In this document: positions 10,191-21,508 of the stretch, piece by piece
Layout of the letters: every line of letters begins with the position of its first letter
Numbering within the stretch: the first letter of the stretch is position 1
Origin: Lasiosphaeris hirsuta
Lineage: Eukaryota > Ascomycota > Sordariomycetes > Sordariales > Lasiosphaeriaceae
Length of the DNA stretch: 64,000 bases
Reading direction: 5' to 3'
NCBI GenBank assembly: GCA_030549175.1
Contig: JAUKUA010000003.1
Span: forward strand, 1,240,001-1,304,000
Notes under the pieces: model-generated
Database searches by the model: none
What the model saw: the letters and a program-made list of their open reading frames with translations, nothing else
Told to the model about the DNA's origin: nothing
Made by a program: the position numbers and the translations under genes

Positions 10191-13100
10191 GGTTGGCCTT
10201 GGTTGCACTGTGAATGAAGTACTCGGTATTAACGTCTGAGGTACAAATACACGGCCGAGGGACCGACCCGCCCGATCGTCTTGGCCGTCGTTCCGGCTAT
10301 CTTGAAAAGTCCATCATGGGGAGATGAAGGAAGTCGGGAGACTCCATACCTTCTGCTTCCTCCTTCGGCACTCTCCACAAGACGTCGTCGTCCTCTCGGC
10401 ACGTGAGGGGCGCTGGGAGGGACCCTGCATGGCTTCGGACATGCTCTGTTCGGGACGGAAAACGGGCTTGACTGCAGAGCAGTCGTCAATCTCTTGTGCA
10501 TCACAGCAAGACTTTGGCTGGCCGTAGGGCTGACTTATAAAGAGGAGTCCTGTTTGGGACCTGGACCACGACAGGGGTGTCGGACTTCAGCATGCAAGTC
10601 TTCGGATTTCGATCCTGTTGGGACTAGCGTGTCACCTGCAAGCCAGACAGGCTTTGAGTTACCAGCCCAGATGCTCGAGAGTCGGTTGCAAACAGCCGCT
10701 GGGGAACGGGAGAGCCAGGGGAGGGGTGGTGGGAGGGCCCATCAACCAAAAGAGTGGGAAAAAGCCCCAGCTGCCAAGTTTGTCGAGAACGGATCTTCAA
10801 ACAGAAGTATCCACCAGCCCAGCGGGGAAGGGACAACAGAAGGCGAAGGCTTTATCCTCAACATGGACGAGCAGAATATTTTTGGAACAGGGCATAGCCG
10901 TAAGGGAATTGGTGTCAAAACTAGGCCTTGTCGGCTTGGTGTTGACAGCGTCGTCGTGATTCTGCCCCAAGGAGACAATCATGAGCTTGAATTTGAGGGC
11001 AGTGCTACTTAGCTCGGTTACCGAAACATGTTTTCACGACTGTGAGTGGTCCGGCCACGTCCCAGCAGCTGAGAGGTGAATTTAAGACGTGGCATGGATG
11101 AGGCCGTCGAGATTTCCGGTAGACAAGCAGTCCTATACAGTCGGAACCCTATCACCGAGTATATCACAACACCATCCCGGCCAAGGACTCGGAGTCATAC
11201 AGGTGGCTGCCTACCAGAATTTGACAAGAATACTACAAGGGCCCATGGGACGGGAAAATACGCAAAACGCGCAAGCGCACGCGTTGACAGGCTGCAAGAC
11301 TTGGTAGACCCGGCGCTGTGGACAGCCCCAACAGCTTGTGAAACGGAAGATCGGTTGCTCTCGACCAAGCTGCCGTAGCTACTCGATTTTTGTCTCCTGA
11401 TCAGGATAGGCGACGTCTTTTTAGTACACCGTCGTAGTATCAGGGAAGAGGGCTGACGGTTGTCCGCTTGGGAGCCCCATGGCTTTCCATGTAGACTTGG
11501 GTGGCTTGGGCAACCCACGCTCTGAAGCCAACGACGCACACAAAAGTTTGGGTAATCCGGAACGAGTGGGTGGTGAAGTGAACGCATGTCCTCACAGAGC
11601 GGCTGCCGCTGGTTTGGCCAGATCGAGAGGCACGCCTCGAGCTCTGAAACAAACAAAACAAAAAAGAAGCTTGGATAAGTTGTGGTGTCACGCCACTGGG
11701 GAACAAGAAGCAGCTTCGGATCACGCTTTTGCGGCCATGCAGGTCAACATGGGTGTTGCCCAATGGAACAAGCCGGACGAGACAAGGAACATAGAGTGCC
11801 GGGGCGGTCTCCGCCGCGGCAACGAGCAGCGAGCAAGAGGACGGGACACCTTGTTGCTTCGCTTGCCGAGGCCTGGTCGCGCCCAAGCCAATGCAGATGG
11901 CAGAGACAGGCGGCAGACTAATGAAAATCCAGCAAGAGGGAAAAGGAAGCGTGTGGGTGTTGGAGGGTTGGGAGAGACGTGGACGGGGATGCTAGGGGGA
12001 TGCTGGTGGAGGGCATGACGCCATGCAGGACGAGGCGACGGCTCCGGCGAAAGCAGTGTACACTGCAGTATAACAGCGTACTGCATTTGAGGGTTGCACC
12101 TTTCAGCTCTGGGGCCATGCTGGGGGTGGTGTGGATGATCGTTGGTCAGAGAGCGGGTTCTGGACGATGGCGTCTAGGTGCGTTTGGGTGGTGCCGGCCT
12201 CTGAGCAGTGGCAGCCGGCGGCCGTGGATCAACGGGCGAACGCGGAGAAAGGGGGAGAAATGGGAGCCGAAGGGCTGCATTATCGTGGTCCGGCCAATCG
12301 ATCCAGCGAGATTGCGTCTGCCGTCGGCCTGGGTTTATATGCGTAGCGTGCAAGGCTGGCGCCGAAGGGCTGAAATGCCGCGCGGGGTGTGTGCAGTGTG
12401 CAGGAAGGTATCCAAGGGAGGGAACAGCAGGGCAGAGCTGCAGGGTCGCAGCGTCGTAGGGCCGAAACGAATCCCATCTGCGCCCGTGTGTATTTGTTGT
12501 GTGTCGGAGTGGTGTGTGCTTGATTGCTTGATGCCAGATGCTCGATAGATATGCTGACACTCGGCGCTCAACGCTGGAAGTTGGACTCGGATGCTGCTCC
12601 ACTGGAAAAAAAGCCGGCGCACCGGTGGCTGATCTCCTACATAGCATTGCATGCAATACACACAACAAGTAGTTAGCATCCTGCATACCCTGTTTGGACG
12701 AAGAGCTTTCTGCGTTTCTCTTCCTCTTCCCCCATCGCTAACTATGCAGTAAGGTGTCTCCCCAGGGTACCGGTATATTCCACATCTATTTGCGCAAATT
12801 GCGGGATCTGGACAGGGGGCAGTGCCGATGTTTTTCATTTCGATTTTTCGGATCATGTTTATCGACAGCCAACCCGTTAGCGCTGGAGGCAGCTCCAACT
12901 TATGCGCAGCAGAGTTAGGGCTGTCAACTCCGTCCTGTCAAGCCACAACTTCTCTTTCCGCTCGCCGCATTTCGCTGGTGAGCGGTCTTTTCCTGCCCTC
13001 CCCCCCTCCGGCCCCCGGCATTTCCCATTCGCGACCAGAGGAAAGCGCGTGTTCGGCCTGTCAAATTAAAGTTGGTCAAGCACCTGCGCCCTTCATTGAT

Positions 13101-13828
13101 CGGTGATCGGCACCTAGGCCTGCACAGTGACGTAGCTCGAGGTCTCCACTTAAACTCAACACTTGAATGGATCTAGGGTCTTGTGGTGCCTGGAAACACC
13201 AAACCCTAAATTGTGCCATGGAGCAACGAGTCCAGACCGGTCCATTGTCCTGTCTCTCTCTGGCTGGCTGAAGAACGGCGGGTCCGCACCGTTGTTGACT
13301 CAGCCGTGAGCCCATTGAAGACCCTCCCTCCGCAACTTGTCCGCAAGTGGCTTACATGGAACGCCTCAGCTGAGCGCTGGAGAGCCTTGCCCGACCTGGA
13401 GGCGCACATGTCAGTCGTATCGGGCCCGTCAAGAGGTGCCAAAGGGTGTCAGGTAGCAGGTAGCCTGCGGCAAGACTGTAGCACAAGCGCATTTCATTCA
13501 GAGCGCAACGCTATTCGTTGCCCTCACCAAGTATATGTAGAGAAGATCGCATCTAAAATTGGTATCGTGAAACACTGAAATAAACCAGATTCCTCCCCAA
13601 ACCCAAAACTCCAACGCCACCGCTGTAGTATATTCGTCAAGTGTGGTTGTGTGTGTATAGCCCGCGTTGGCAACCTTGCCTTGTAGAACGAACGTCTCAT
13701 TGAGAGCACCCCGGAGCGTCATTTTCGTCATGTCTCGTGAAAACCCAGGGCTTTTCTCTAGTATTCTCATCCTCGTCCCATCACTGCCCCCGCCCGCCAC
13801 CAGACCTAGCGCGTGTGGTCAAAGCCGG
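10191..13828. other. Intergenic, no supported gene
   Basis: 3.6 kb between the start of the Fungal_trans_2 gene and the 3' end of the patatin-like gene. Frames of 100-190 codons exist on both strands (for example about 10494-11012 plus, 11440-11886 minus) but show no domain, and their amino-acid makeup looks like translated non-coding GC-rich DNA. Confidence 0.55.
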
Positions 13829-15922
13829 CTACCCGCCATAATTCGGCTTCCTCGCCATATTGACTGCCGGTGGCGCTTCGTCGTCAAGCGGGTAAGGCAA
13901 AGCCCCAGGACCCCGGCCGACGCCCATCTGGTTCTCGAGGAGGGGGGTCTTCGGCGGTAGTGGCGGGGGCTCAATCCGCATGGGCTGTTGCGGCCGGCTC
14001 TGTCGACTGCCTATTGGATCTTGGAGCCACCTCGGCTGCTCATCCGGCCCCATTATCGCAATCTTGTCAGCGCCTGATGCGTAACGGTACTGTGCTGGCG
14101 TCGGTGCATTCACAACAAGACGGTCCGACTCATTATGGTAGTCCTTTTCATATCTGCCCATTTTGCCAGCCCCAGGCTTGGAGGTACGGCCTCCTGGGGG
14201 CGGTGGAGGCGCCCCAGCGGGCGCAGCAGGAGCGCGTTGCGGAGAGTGATGGTGGCTATTCGTTGACGGCGCATAAAGACGCTCGCCCGAGCTCCTGGGC
14301 GAGGGTGTGTTGGTCCCCGGAACACCCAACATATCGGTCCCCGACTCATATGACTGCCTCGGTGGCGGTGTGTTTGTCGGGGGGGAAGAGGATGGCATGT
14401 CGCCAGGCAACTCGACCGCCATGGGCATCGGGATCTCAGTTGAGGTCTGCACCAGGTCGGGAATGTTGGCGCTGTAACGCTCCCATCTAAGCTTGGCGAA
14501 GTGGATTTTGGCCAGCTTTGCCGATGCATTCTGCACCATTTTCTGTTCCTCCTCCCTGGACAGATATCTCCTCGTGTTGGTGCTAATATCCGCCAACCGA
14601 TGCCATTCATTCATGCCAAACTCGCCAACCCCAACCTCCACATTCAGTCGGTAGTAGTTGTCGATACTGACACCACGCTTAGCGAGGTGCTCCTTATTCA
14701 TCAGCTCATGAATCTTCTCGCAGCCCTCGATCTTGGCAATCAGCTTCCTCCTTGCGTCCGCGAACTCGCCCAGAAAACCTTCGTACCACATGGACGAATT
14801 TGCATCACTTCCCTGGGGCCGCTTCCCTGTGCCTATGCTGACAAAGACCCCGACCTCTCGCCCGGGCCACTCATTGACTACGGCTTCGTCTAATGCCGTG
14901 AGAGACGGGTTGAAGTGCCCCGCGCCATCATCGTGGAAGACTGACTGGCCAATCTGAATGGGCTTGAAAGCAAGGCCAATGGCACAAGTTGCCCGGCCCG
15001 CCTCCCATATCTTACAGTCAAACTCGGGGGCCGGCTCCCTTCTTGAATCATATGACCGTAGCATTGCCGGCTCCCCTCCCCTCGGCGTACCCCTGTATAT
15101 GGCAGTAACGGCACTGTGCATAGTTAGCCTTCGGAAACCAATGAAATTGGGGAACACCGGGGGTGCTTTACGTTTTAGTTCGATTTTCCCTCTCGTCATA
15201 GAGACGAGCATTTGGGTTCCCTCCTCCCCTAGAGGAGAATAGTGGTCTCGAAGCTTGCGCACTCGGACTCCTTGCACTGAAACTCACCACACTTGCGTTG
15301 CTTGCATGCCTCCTGGGGTTCGAGGCGGCGGCGCTCGAACGAGAAACAGCACTGAGGGGGTTATTTGGCCCAGTTCCGTCATTTCCTTCCCTCTCGTCAA
15401 TAGTGTGTTCCCTAACGCACTCCCTGATAGCCTCCTCTAATTTTGTCGCCTTGAATAATGTTGACCGATATGGTATTCCGGCGATGGTTTTGTCTGTCTC
15501 GAATACCATCCGAGTCAGCCTCACGTATAGCTCCTTACAGGTCTCGATATCGAGGCGTAGCCGGCCGAGCATGAGGGCGATAAGGCCGCCGGTACCGGTG
15601 CCGACAATCAGGTCGAAGTGATCGCAGGGCTTCGGGATTTCGGAGCGACGCGGGGCTCGGCCCTCGACTTCGACAAAGGTTCGATGCATCAGCTCCTGGA
15701 TGATCAAAAACATCGAATATCCACGGACACCGCCGCCATCTGGGGGGGAGTTAGCAAAAAAAAATAAAAATAAAATAAAATAAAAATTTTAAAAAAATAG
15801 CACTCAAACAACATATGGCCGAGCCTGCTGCGGCCGATAGGACGTGAAAACTCACCCAGCGACAGGACCCGCAGGGGCGGTCCCTTCGTTGTGTCTTTGC
15901 GCTTGAGCCCGCCGGAATCCAT
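13829..15922 (-). CDS. Patatin-like phospholipase-fold protein, nucleophile Ser replaced by Gly
   Basis: Exons 15922-15856, 15739-15172 and 15113-13829 join in phase (introns 116 and 58 nt) to give 639 residues. The first join rebuilds the patatin oxyanion-hole motif DGGGVRG (residues 23-29), just as in active family members, and the second rebuilds NRTKT/AVTAIYRGT. The nucleophile elbow, normally GxSxG, reads GTGTG at residues 69-73, so Gly71 sits where the catalytic serine belongs. The dyad aspartate motif is still present as DGA (274-276). A Ser-rich insert sits at about residues 145-195 and a long proline-rich disordered tail at about 430-639. Family members are lipid acyl hydrolases; this one is probably catalytically altered or inactive and may act as a binding or signalling protein (inference). 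A GTGAGT and CTCTAG pair inside exon 2 (59 nt apart) is ignored because using it breaks the frame. Intron 1 is extremely A-rich on the plus strand. Confidence 0.88.
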
Positions 15923-17850
15923 CCTGAGAAGCAAAATCGATGTCGTAAAGAGAAACGTCCCAGGAAACACTCGTTTTTCGAGTGTGGAGAAGATGGTCAA
16001 GCCTGAGCGGCCTGCCGGTGGCGACGCTCGGGGAGTGGTGGGAGGTGATGCCTTGGGTGTCGCGGGGTGCGGTGTCTTGGCGAGGCGGCTGGACAGCGTC
16101 ACTGCAATGAGTGACGCAGGAGCTTGGGCCAGACAAGAAGGGATCAGCCTTGCAGAGACGAAGACACGCCACGATAGAAGTTGCCCTGAAATTGCCCTGG
16201 AAGCCCGAGTGTCAGGAGGAGCGAGTACGAAGTGGTGCACCCGCAGAGTAAATCGAGATGAAGACGGGAGGATTTTTCGTTTACGCAAACTACTCGCCCA
16301 GCCTTGGTGCAGTCATGGTCGGTCGGGCGAGTGTGGCAGTGCCGGTCGCAGTGTCGGTTGCAGTGTCGGTTGCAGTGTCGGTTGGTCTTGTAGCCGCGAG
16401 GACGCGTCCACATTTCGGGCCCACACAACTTGCATTTCCGTCTTGCGTCTGAGGGAGGAGTGGCAGGGCAGGGTGGTCATCCTGCCCCTTGGGAAGCCGA
16501 ACTCGTGCCTGACGAGCCGTTCGGTAGTTCGCGTGAGATGCTAATTCTAAGGGTGGCCATCTGCGGCACGCGGCACACCGTGGCGGACCGGCCGTCTCGG
16601 GGACAAGCCGCCAGCCCGGGAACGAATAGACCGAATTGCTAATATGGTCCCCGATGCGCCTGTGGCCAGCCAGACACGGTGACCTACACATGCTTCTCCC
16701 TTAGCCATCAACGGCATCAACAACCCGTCACCGTTAGAGGGCTCCAACAACGTGAACACTATGACTGTGCTAGTGCATACGAGCTGAGATCGGCCTCATT
16801 ACCCAGGACACATGATCTAAAAGGCCAGCGTGGCAAACCAGTCTGATGGCGAATGAAGCCGGTCTAGTGTCAGCAACCAGCTCCCACTGGGAGATTCATC
16901 CGATACCACACGAAACAGAGGACCAAGGAGTGGGTTGAGTGGCTGTGCCAGTGAAAGAAGCACGGCGATCTCTGCGGACAACGGCCCGCAAAATGTTTCT
17001 CCAGAGCTTCTGGAAGACGCCAATGACGCATCCCGGATCAGTCGGCTGCGGCCATACACCCCAAATAGCTTTTGCAGCTTCATGCCCACGCAGTGCTGGG
17101 TCAATACAGCCCTGAACATGAACGCGGAATCATGAGGCAACATGCCGGCTTTATAGAGACCAGGTCGGGCAGGCTGCAAGCCCCTTCGTTTTCCATTCCA
17201 CTGGGTCCCTCTGTAGCTCCATGTCACCCCGACGGCGTTTGCAAGAGGGTCATATCCATCCAATTCCCTCACGACGGACTATCAAGCGCCTTTCCCGTAC
17301 TGTCAACGACATGACCCGCATGAGGATCCGGGGTACCTTAGGGATTCCGCTGCAGTATCGATCGATACACCTTGCCTATAACCGCAGGGCCAATCAGCTA
17401 TATAGGCAGGCAGCCCCTCAGGACAGCTGTCGCGGGTAGGGCTTCATGCAGACTGAAATGTGGCAAGATGAAAATCGGAAGGGACGGTAGAAAGTTGGGA
17501 TCAGAGCACCAGAGCCCAGTCCCCTGAGAAGCGGCACGATCCCCCTGGGCTGAGACATGCGCGGGGTTCACTGTAGCTGTCCGCCTCTGCCCCTGCCGCT
17601 CTGTGGCTTACCAGCCACTGCACATGCACATGGAGGTGGACGACGTCATAATGCGCACGACACAACAAGGGAAGCAGCCACCTTGGGCGAGAAGAGCTGG
17701 CACAAGCTAGGGACAGAAGGTGCCAGGAGGACACAAACACCTCAAGGTGTACCGTAGAGTACCGAATTCCCTCCTTCAGCAACCTCGAGCATCTCGCACC
17801 CCACATATCGACACGCGTGTTCCTAGGCAAGGCCTGGGTAGAACGGCACG
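15923..17850. other. Divergent intergenic region
   Basis: Separates the patatin-like gene (minus) from the HAM1-like gene (plus), so it should hold both promoters. It contains a 12-bp tandem repeat at 16336-16383 and a TATA-like CTATATAGG at about 17397. No frame here shows a domain. Confidence 0.6.
16336..16383. repeat. 12-bp tandem repeat GCAGTGTCGGTT
   Basis: Four 12-bp copies: one diverged (GCAGTGCCGGTC) and three perfect. Lies about 420-460 bases upstream of the patatin-like start. Confidence 0.85.
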
Positions 17851-20256
17851 ATGTTCTCATCGTGCTTTGGATCGGACAGTCGCCGTCGCAGCGATGAAGA
17901 GGAACCGCTACTCTCCCAGTATGACGACGACACGGTGCTGCAGCGTCAGCTGCACCAGAAGCTGCACACCTTCCAAATGCTCCGTGCAATGTCCAAGGGC
18001 TTCATGCCGTCCAACGAGCAAATCATTCTCAATCTCAGAACACTGCTCTCAGCCGACGTCCTCAACCCAGATAACTCGCACCTCAGCGATTCGGGCCGTG
18101 CTCTCGTGCACTACGTCAAGCAATTGCTAAAGCAGCTCATCTTACTCCTGCAACACAAGAATGGTCATGACCAAATACAGGACTTTATCTGGTGTCTGGC
18201 TAAAGGCAGGGTGGCGGTTGATATGGAGGATCTTGTTGAGCGCGCGGGCAAGGCCAAGTCCAGAGCCGACACTGCTGCTTGTAGGTGTCACTAATCCGGG
18301 GCTGTCTGGCCACGAAAGTGTGCACTAATGCGGTCCTCTATCCAGTCTATAGCAGCCTCCAAACTGTCGGCTCTCTGCTTCTCACCAACTCTGACTTCCG
18401 CCTGTTTCTCTCTGACCTCAATATTGTTGGACGAGAGGTCTTCAAGGATACCGCATTTGCTGTATCTAAGGCCTCGAAGGAGGCCGGGAAGCGCTTAGCG
18501 CCATCGCAGGAAGAGCAGGATTCGCTAAAGAAGCCCGGTGCCGATGAGGGAAAGACCTCCCAGCAAGACCTGACTGAGCAAGCGAATGAAATCACAAAGG
18601 TGCTCGGAGAGAGCACATCTGCCGTAGCTGCAGAAGCAGGGGACAGCATCGTCAGCAAGCTACAGGGGGACGAGAAGGATACCATGATCCACCGTCTGAA
18701 GCAGGCTGTCCTGAAGCTCCGGCAGCGCAGAGACTACACGGACTCGGTATCAACTTTGTCGCTTCTACTCAAGCACTATGCCATGGTTTACTCGCGCATC
18801 GCTCAAGATACACTTCAAGCCGTCGACGAGGATGTTGACCGTAATCCCGAGGTAGACAGGGCAGTGGAGAACTTTTGGATCTTCATCAACTCTTTCGGCG
18901 ATGTCAAGGAGTGGGAGGAGCTCGAGGTCGTGTTCAAGAAAGTCATGGAGCATGGCAAGACAGACCCGGAGTTCGAGGAACTGATAATCCAGCTGGGTAG
19001 CGCGGCTCAGGAAATGTTCACGAATCCGGCATTCCTCGACAACGTTGAGGATCACTTTGACGAGCTCCGCACCAAGTCCCGCCAGCTCGCTTCGGACTCT
19101 TCTTTACGGGATGATGTAGATGGGCTGCTATTAAAGCTTCAGTCTACATTTAATTCTGTCCTACAGGATCAGGACGTAGCCAACATCATCAAGACGTCGA
19201 AAATTATTGTCAAGATCCTCTCACCAGCCCACAAGTACACAAACTCGGATCTGATCACGGATTCGATCAATGTGTTTGTCCCGTTACTAATACAGTCGGT
19301 CAATTACATCCCCATTCCAAGAGTTGAAGTCTCAACTCCCCAGATTGACCTTTTGCTTGAGAATCTGATTCTGGAGCCTGGTGTGACCATCAACCACACA
19401 TCATTCTTCCCATACAAGCTTCGAATCGAGACCTTTAACGACCTCGAGATCCGCAAGGCCAGGTTCCGCACTACCTCAGCGGTCAAAAGTCTTGTCAAGA
19501 TCAAAATCGATGGAATTTCTATCAGGGCAGAAGAAGTTGGCTTTTGGTATGTGTAAATCCCCTTTCCCCTTTCAGCCTCGGGTCATGAGACTGAGCACTC
19601 AGCATTTAACGTCTCGAAATTCCTCTGTGATAGAAAAAGGGTGGCTAACAAAATACTACAGGCTTCGCGCCCACTCGGGGTTGCTTCGGCTAGCTGACGA
19701 GGGTATCGCTTCTTTTGAACTTGATGAGAGAGGACTTGACATTGAGCTCGATGTGGAAGTCGGCAAGGACCGGCTCGACAAGGTTCTCTCTCTCAGGAGC
19801 GTCCGGGTCCACATCCACAAGCTCAATTACACTCTACGAAGGAGCAAGTTTAGCCTTCTAGCGTGGCTCTTCAAACCCTTTCTCAGAGTTCTCCTCCGCA
19901 AAACTATTGAGACGCGGTTGGCAGCTGCCATTAGTGAGGGTCTGCAGTTTGCCAACCGTGAGATTGTTTATGCACGCGAGAGACTTCGTGCCACACGGAT
20001 TGCCGACCCTGACGACTTACGCACATTTTTCAAGGCTATTCTGGCACGACTCACGCCGCCTGATGATCCGGATCTTCAAACACGGGTCGGTGTGGCCCAG
20101 CCAGGACAGGGCGTGTTTGAGGGGGTTTACGCTCCGGGGAGTGTTGTCAAGCTGTGGAATGAGGAAGCTGCGCAGGCATCTCAGAGAATACGAGAGAATG
20201 ATAGCGGTGGTTGGAGGAATAGCGTCTTTGATACGCATGTAGCCATGCTCAATTAG
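17851..20256 (+). CDS. HAM1-like protein (HAM1_N/HAM1_C, formerly DUF5923/DUF4449)
   Basis: Exons 17851-18280, 18346-19546 and 19662-20256 join in phase (65- and 115-nt introns, donors GTAGGT and GTATGT, branch sites CACTAAT and GGCTAAC) to give 741 residues. The start MFSSCFGSDSRRR carries an early Cys that could be lipidated (speculative). Residues 30-540 are helical with the family's conserved blocks (RAMSKGFMPSNEQI, SDLNIVGREVFKDTAF, RRDYTDSVSTLSLLLKHYA, VENFWIFINSFGDV). The last 200 residues (GFWLRAHSGLLRLADEG onward) form the C-terminal domain. The family is restricted to fungi and resembles lipid-binding BPI/TULIP-type proteins; membrane or lipid-transfer roles are inference. Length fits the family. 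The exon 2/3 join reconstructs GFW/LRAHSG with no frame gap. Confidence 0.85.
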
Positions 20257-20910
20257 AGGCCCATCTTGGGGGTCCTGGCAAGGCATGTCGCGTTTAGGAT
20301 TGGTGTGTACAACCAATGCCGCGTGTTACCTTTGTTTGGTGGGCAAAAGTCGAGTAATTACGGATAGCGCCTATCCATCTCTTCCAAGCAGGCGAAAAAT
20401 CACAAAGGAAATCGCACGTGAATCGGAAAGGAGCCTATGATAATGACCTCATCATGCATTTGCTGCTCAGCGCTGTCGCAGCTCGTGGCCTCTGCCAGCG
20501 ACGATTCGCCGCAGCCCGAGACTAGTCAGCCAATCCACGGAGGTAAAACCGTTTTGCGAGATAGCCAAGCAGGCCCGACCACAGTCCAAAACAGGATCAG
20601 ATGCCGCCCAACCAAGAACCGCCCAAGGCTGGGTTTAAGTTGCTGGCTGTCGAGATCTTGTGTCGGACGTGTGATTGTCAGGCGGGAAAGCTTGGAACTT
20701 GGGCGATGACGATGGCCTGTTGCTTGCGTACTGCCGCAAGCCACGAATAACGGCTTGGAGGGGGCGTGGTATATAGCTAGCTCTGTGTTCCCTTCTTTCA
20801 AGGAGAAGCTGTACAGTAGTTCAATTGACAAATCGACACCGGAGGGATCTCAGCAACGACATCAACAACTTTGACCTCGCACAAGCCTAGCGCAGTAACT
20901 AACCGCCACT
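20257..20910. other. Intergenic / MARVEL gene promoter
   Basis: 650 bases between two plus-strand genes. It holds the end of the HAM1-like transcript and the MARVEL promoter, with a TATATA at 20770. No coding frame is supported. Confidence 0.6.
20770..20775 (+). promoter_or_regulatory. TATA-like element of the MARVEL gene
   Basis: TATATA about 136-141 bases upstream of the MARVEL start codon, within a GTGGTATATAGC context. Role inferred from position. Confidence 0.45.
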
Positions 20911-21508
20911 ATGCTTCTCGCCGATCTCTTCTCCATGTTGCTCCGCCTGGCGGAGCTCGCCTTTGGCATCATCGTCGCGGCGCTCACAGGCAAGTTCCTG
21001 CATGCCTCGCAGGGCGCGTCGTCGTGGAGTCTTGGGAGGTTCATCTACACCGAGGTCGTTGCCGGCATCTCGATTCTGTTTGCCATCATTTGGCTGTTCC
21101 CCTTTAGCGGGTCTTTCATCCACTGGCCGGCCGACTTCTTCATTAGCGTTATGTGGTTTGTGAGCTTTGGATTGTTGGTTGATTGGCTGAATGGGAGCTG
21201 CGGGTAAGTTGTTCTCAAACGAAGGGGGATGTGTGCGTGGCTGATGCGTCACAGTTATGCCTTCGACTGGAGTGGCATCTCGTTCGATGGCACCAATACG
21301 TGCTCGGAGTGGAAGGCGAACGTGGCGTTTGCGTTCTTGAGCGCCATCTGCTGGCTTGCAAGCGCCATCCTTGGGTATGTTCTGGAACGAGTGGAGTGAT
21401 TTAGAGATGGGAGCTAACTTTGTGGTCAGCATCTACTGGGTCCGCCGTCACACCCATCCCGTGGCTACTACCACACATCGCCGCCGCTGGTATCGTCATC
21501 GCGTCTAA
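20911..21508 (+). CDS. MARVEL-domain four-helix membrane protein
   Basis: Exons 20911-21203, 21255-21374 and 21430-21508 join in phase across 51- and 55-nt introns (donors GTAAGT and GTATGT) to give 163 residues. Four hydrophobic helices are evident: about 8-28 (LAELAFGIIVAALTGKF), 48-68 (AGISILFAIIWLFPF), 76-93 (FFISVMWFVSFGLLVDWL) and 117-140 (NVAFAFLSAICWLASAILG). The loop between helices 3 and 4 contains two cysteines (NGSCG and NTCSEW), which is typical of fungal MARVEL proteins and may form a disulphide. The tail is short and basic (HRRRWYRHRV). Such proteins sit in plasma or secretory membranes and organise membrane subdomains; the exact role here is unknown. Both splice joins restore Gly codons (GG+T, GG+C). 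Confidence 0.87.

Noticed and set aside
16144..16428. Minus-strand frame with RHCNRHCNRHC repeats as a metal-binding peptide
   Set aside because: It is the translation of the 12-bp DNA tandem repeat, with no conserved flanks or other evidence.
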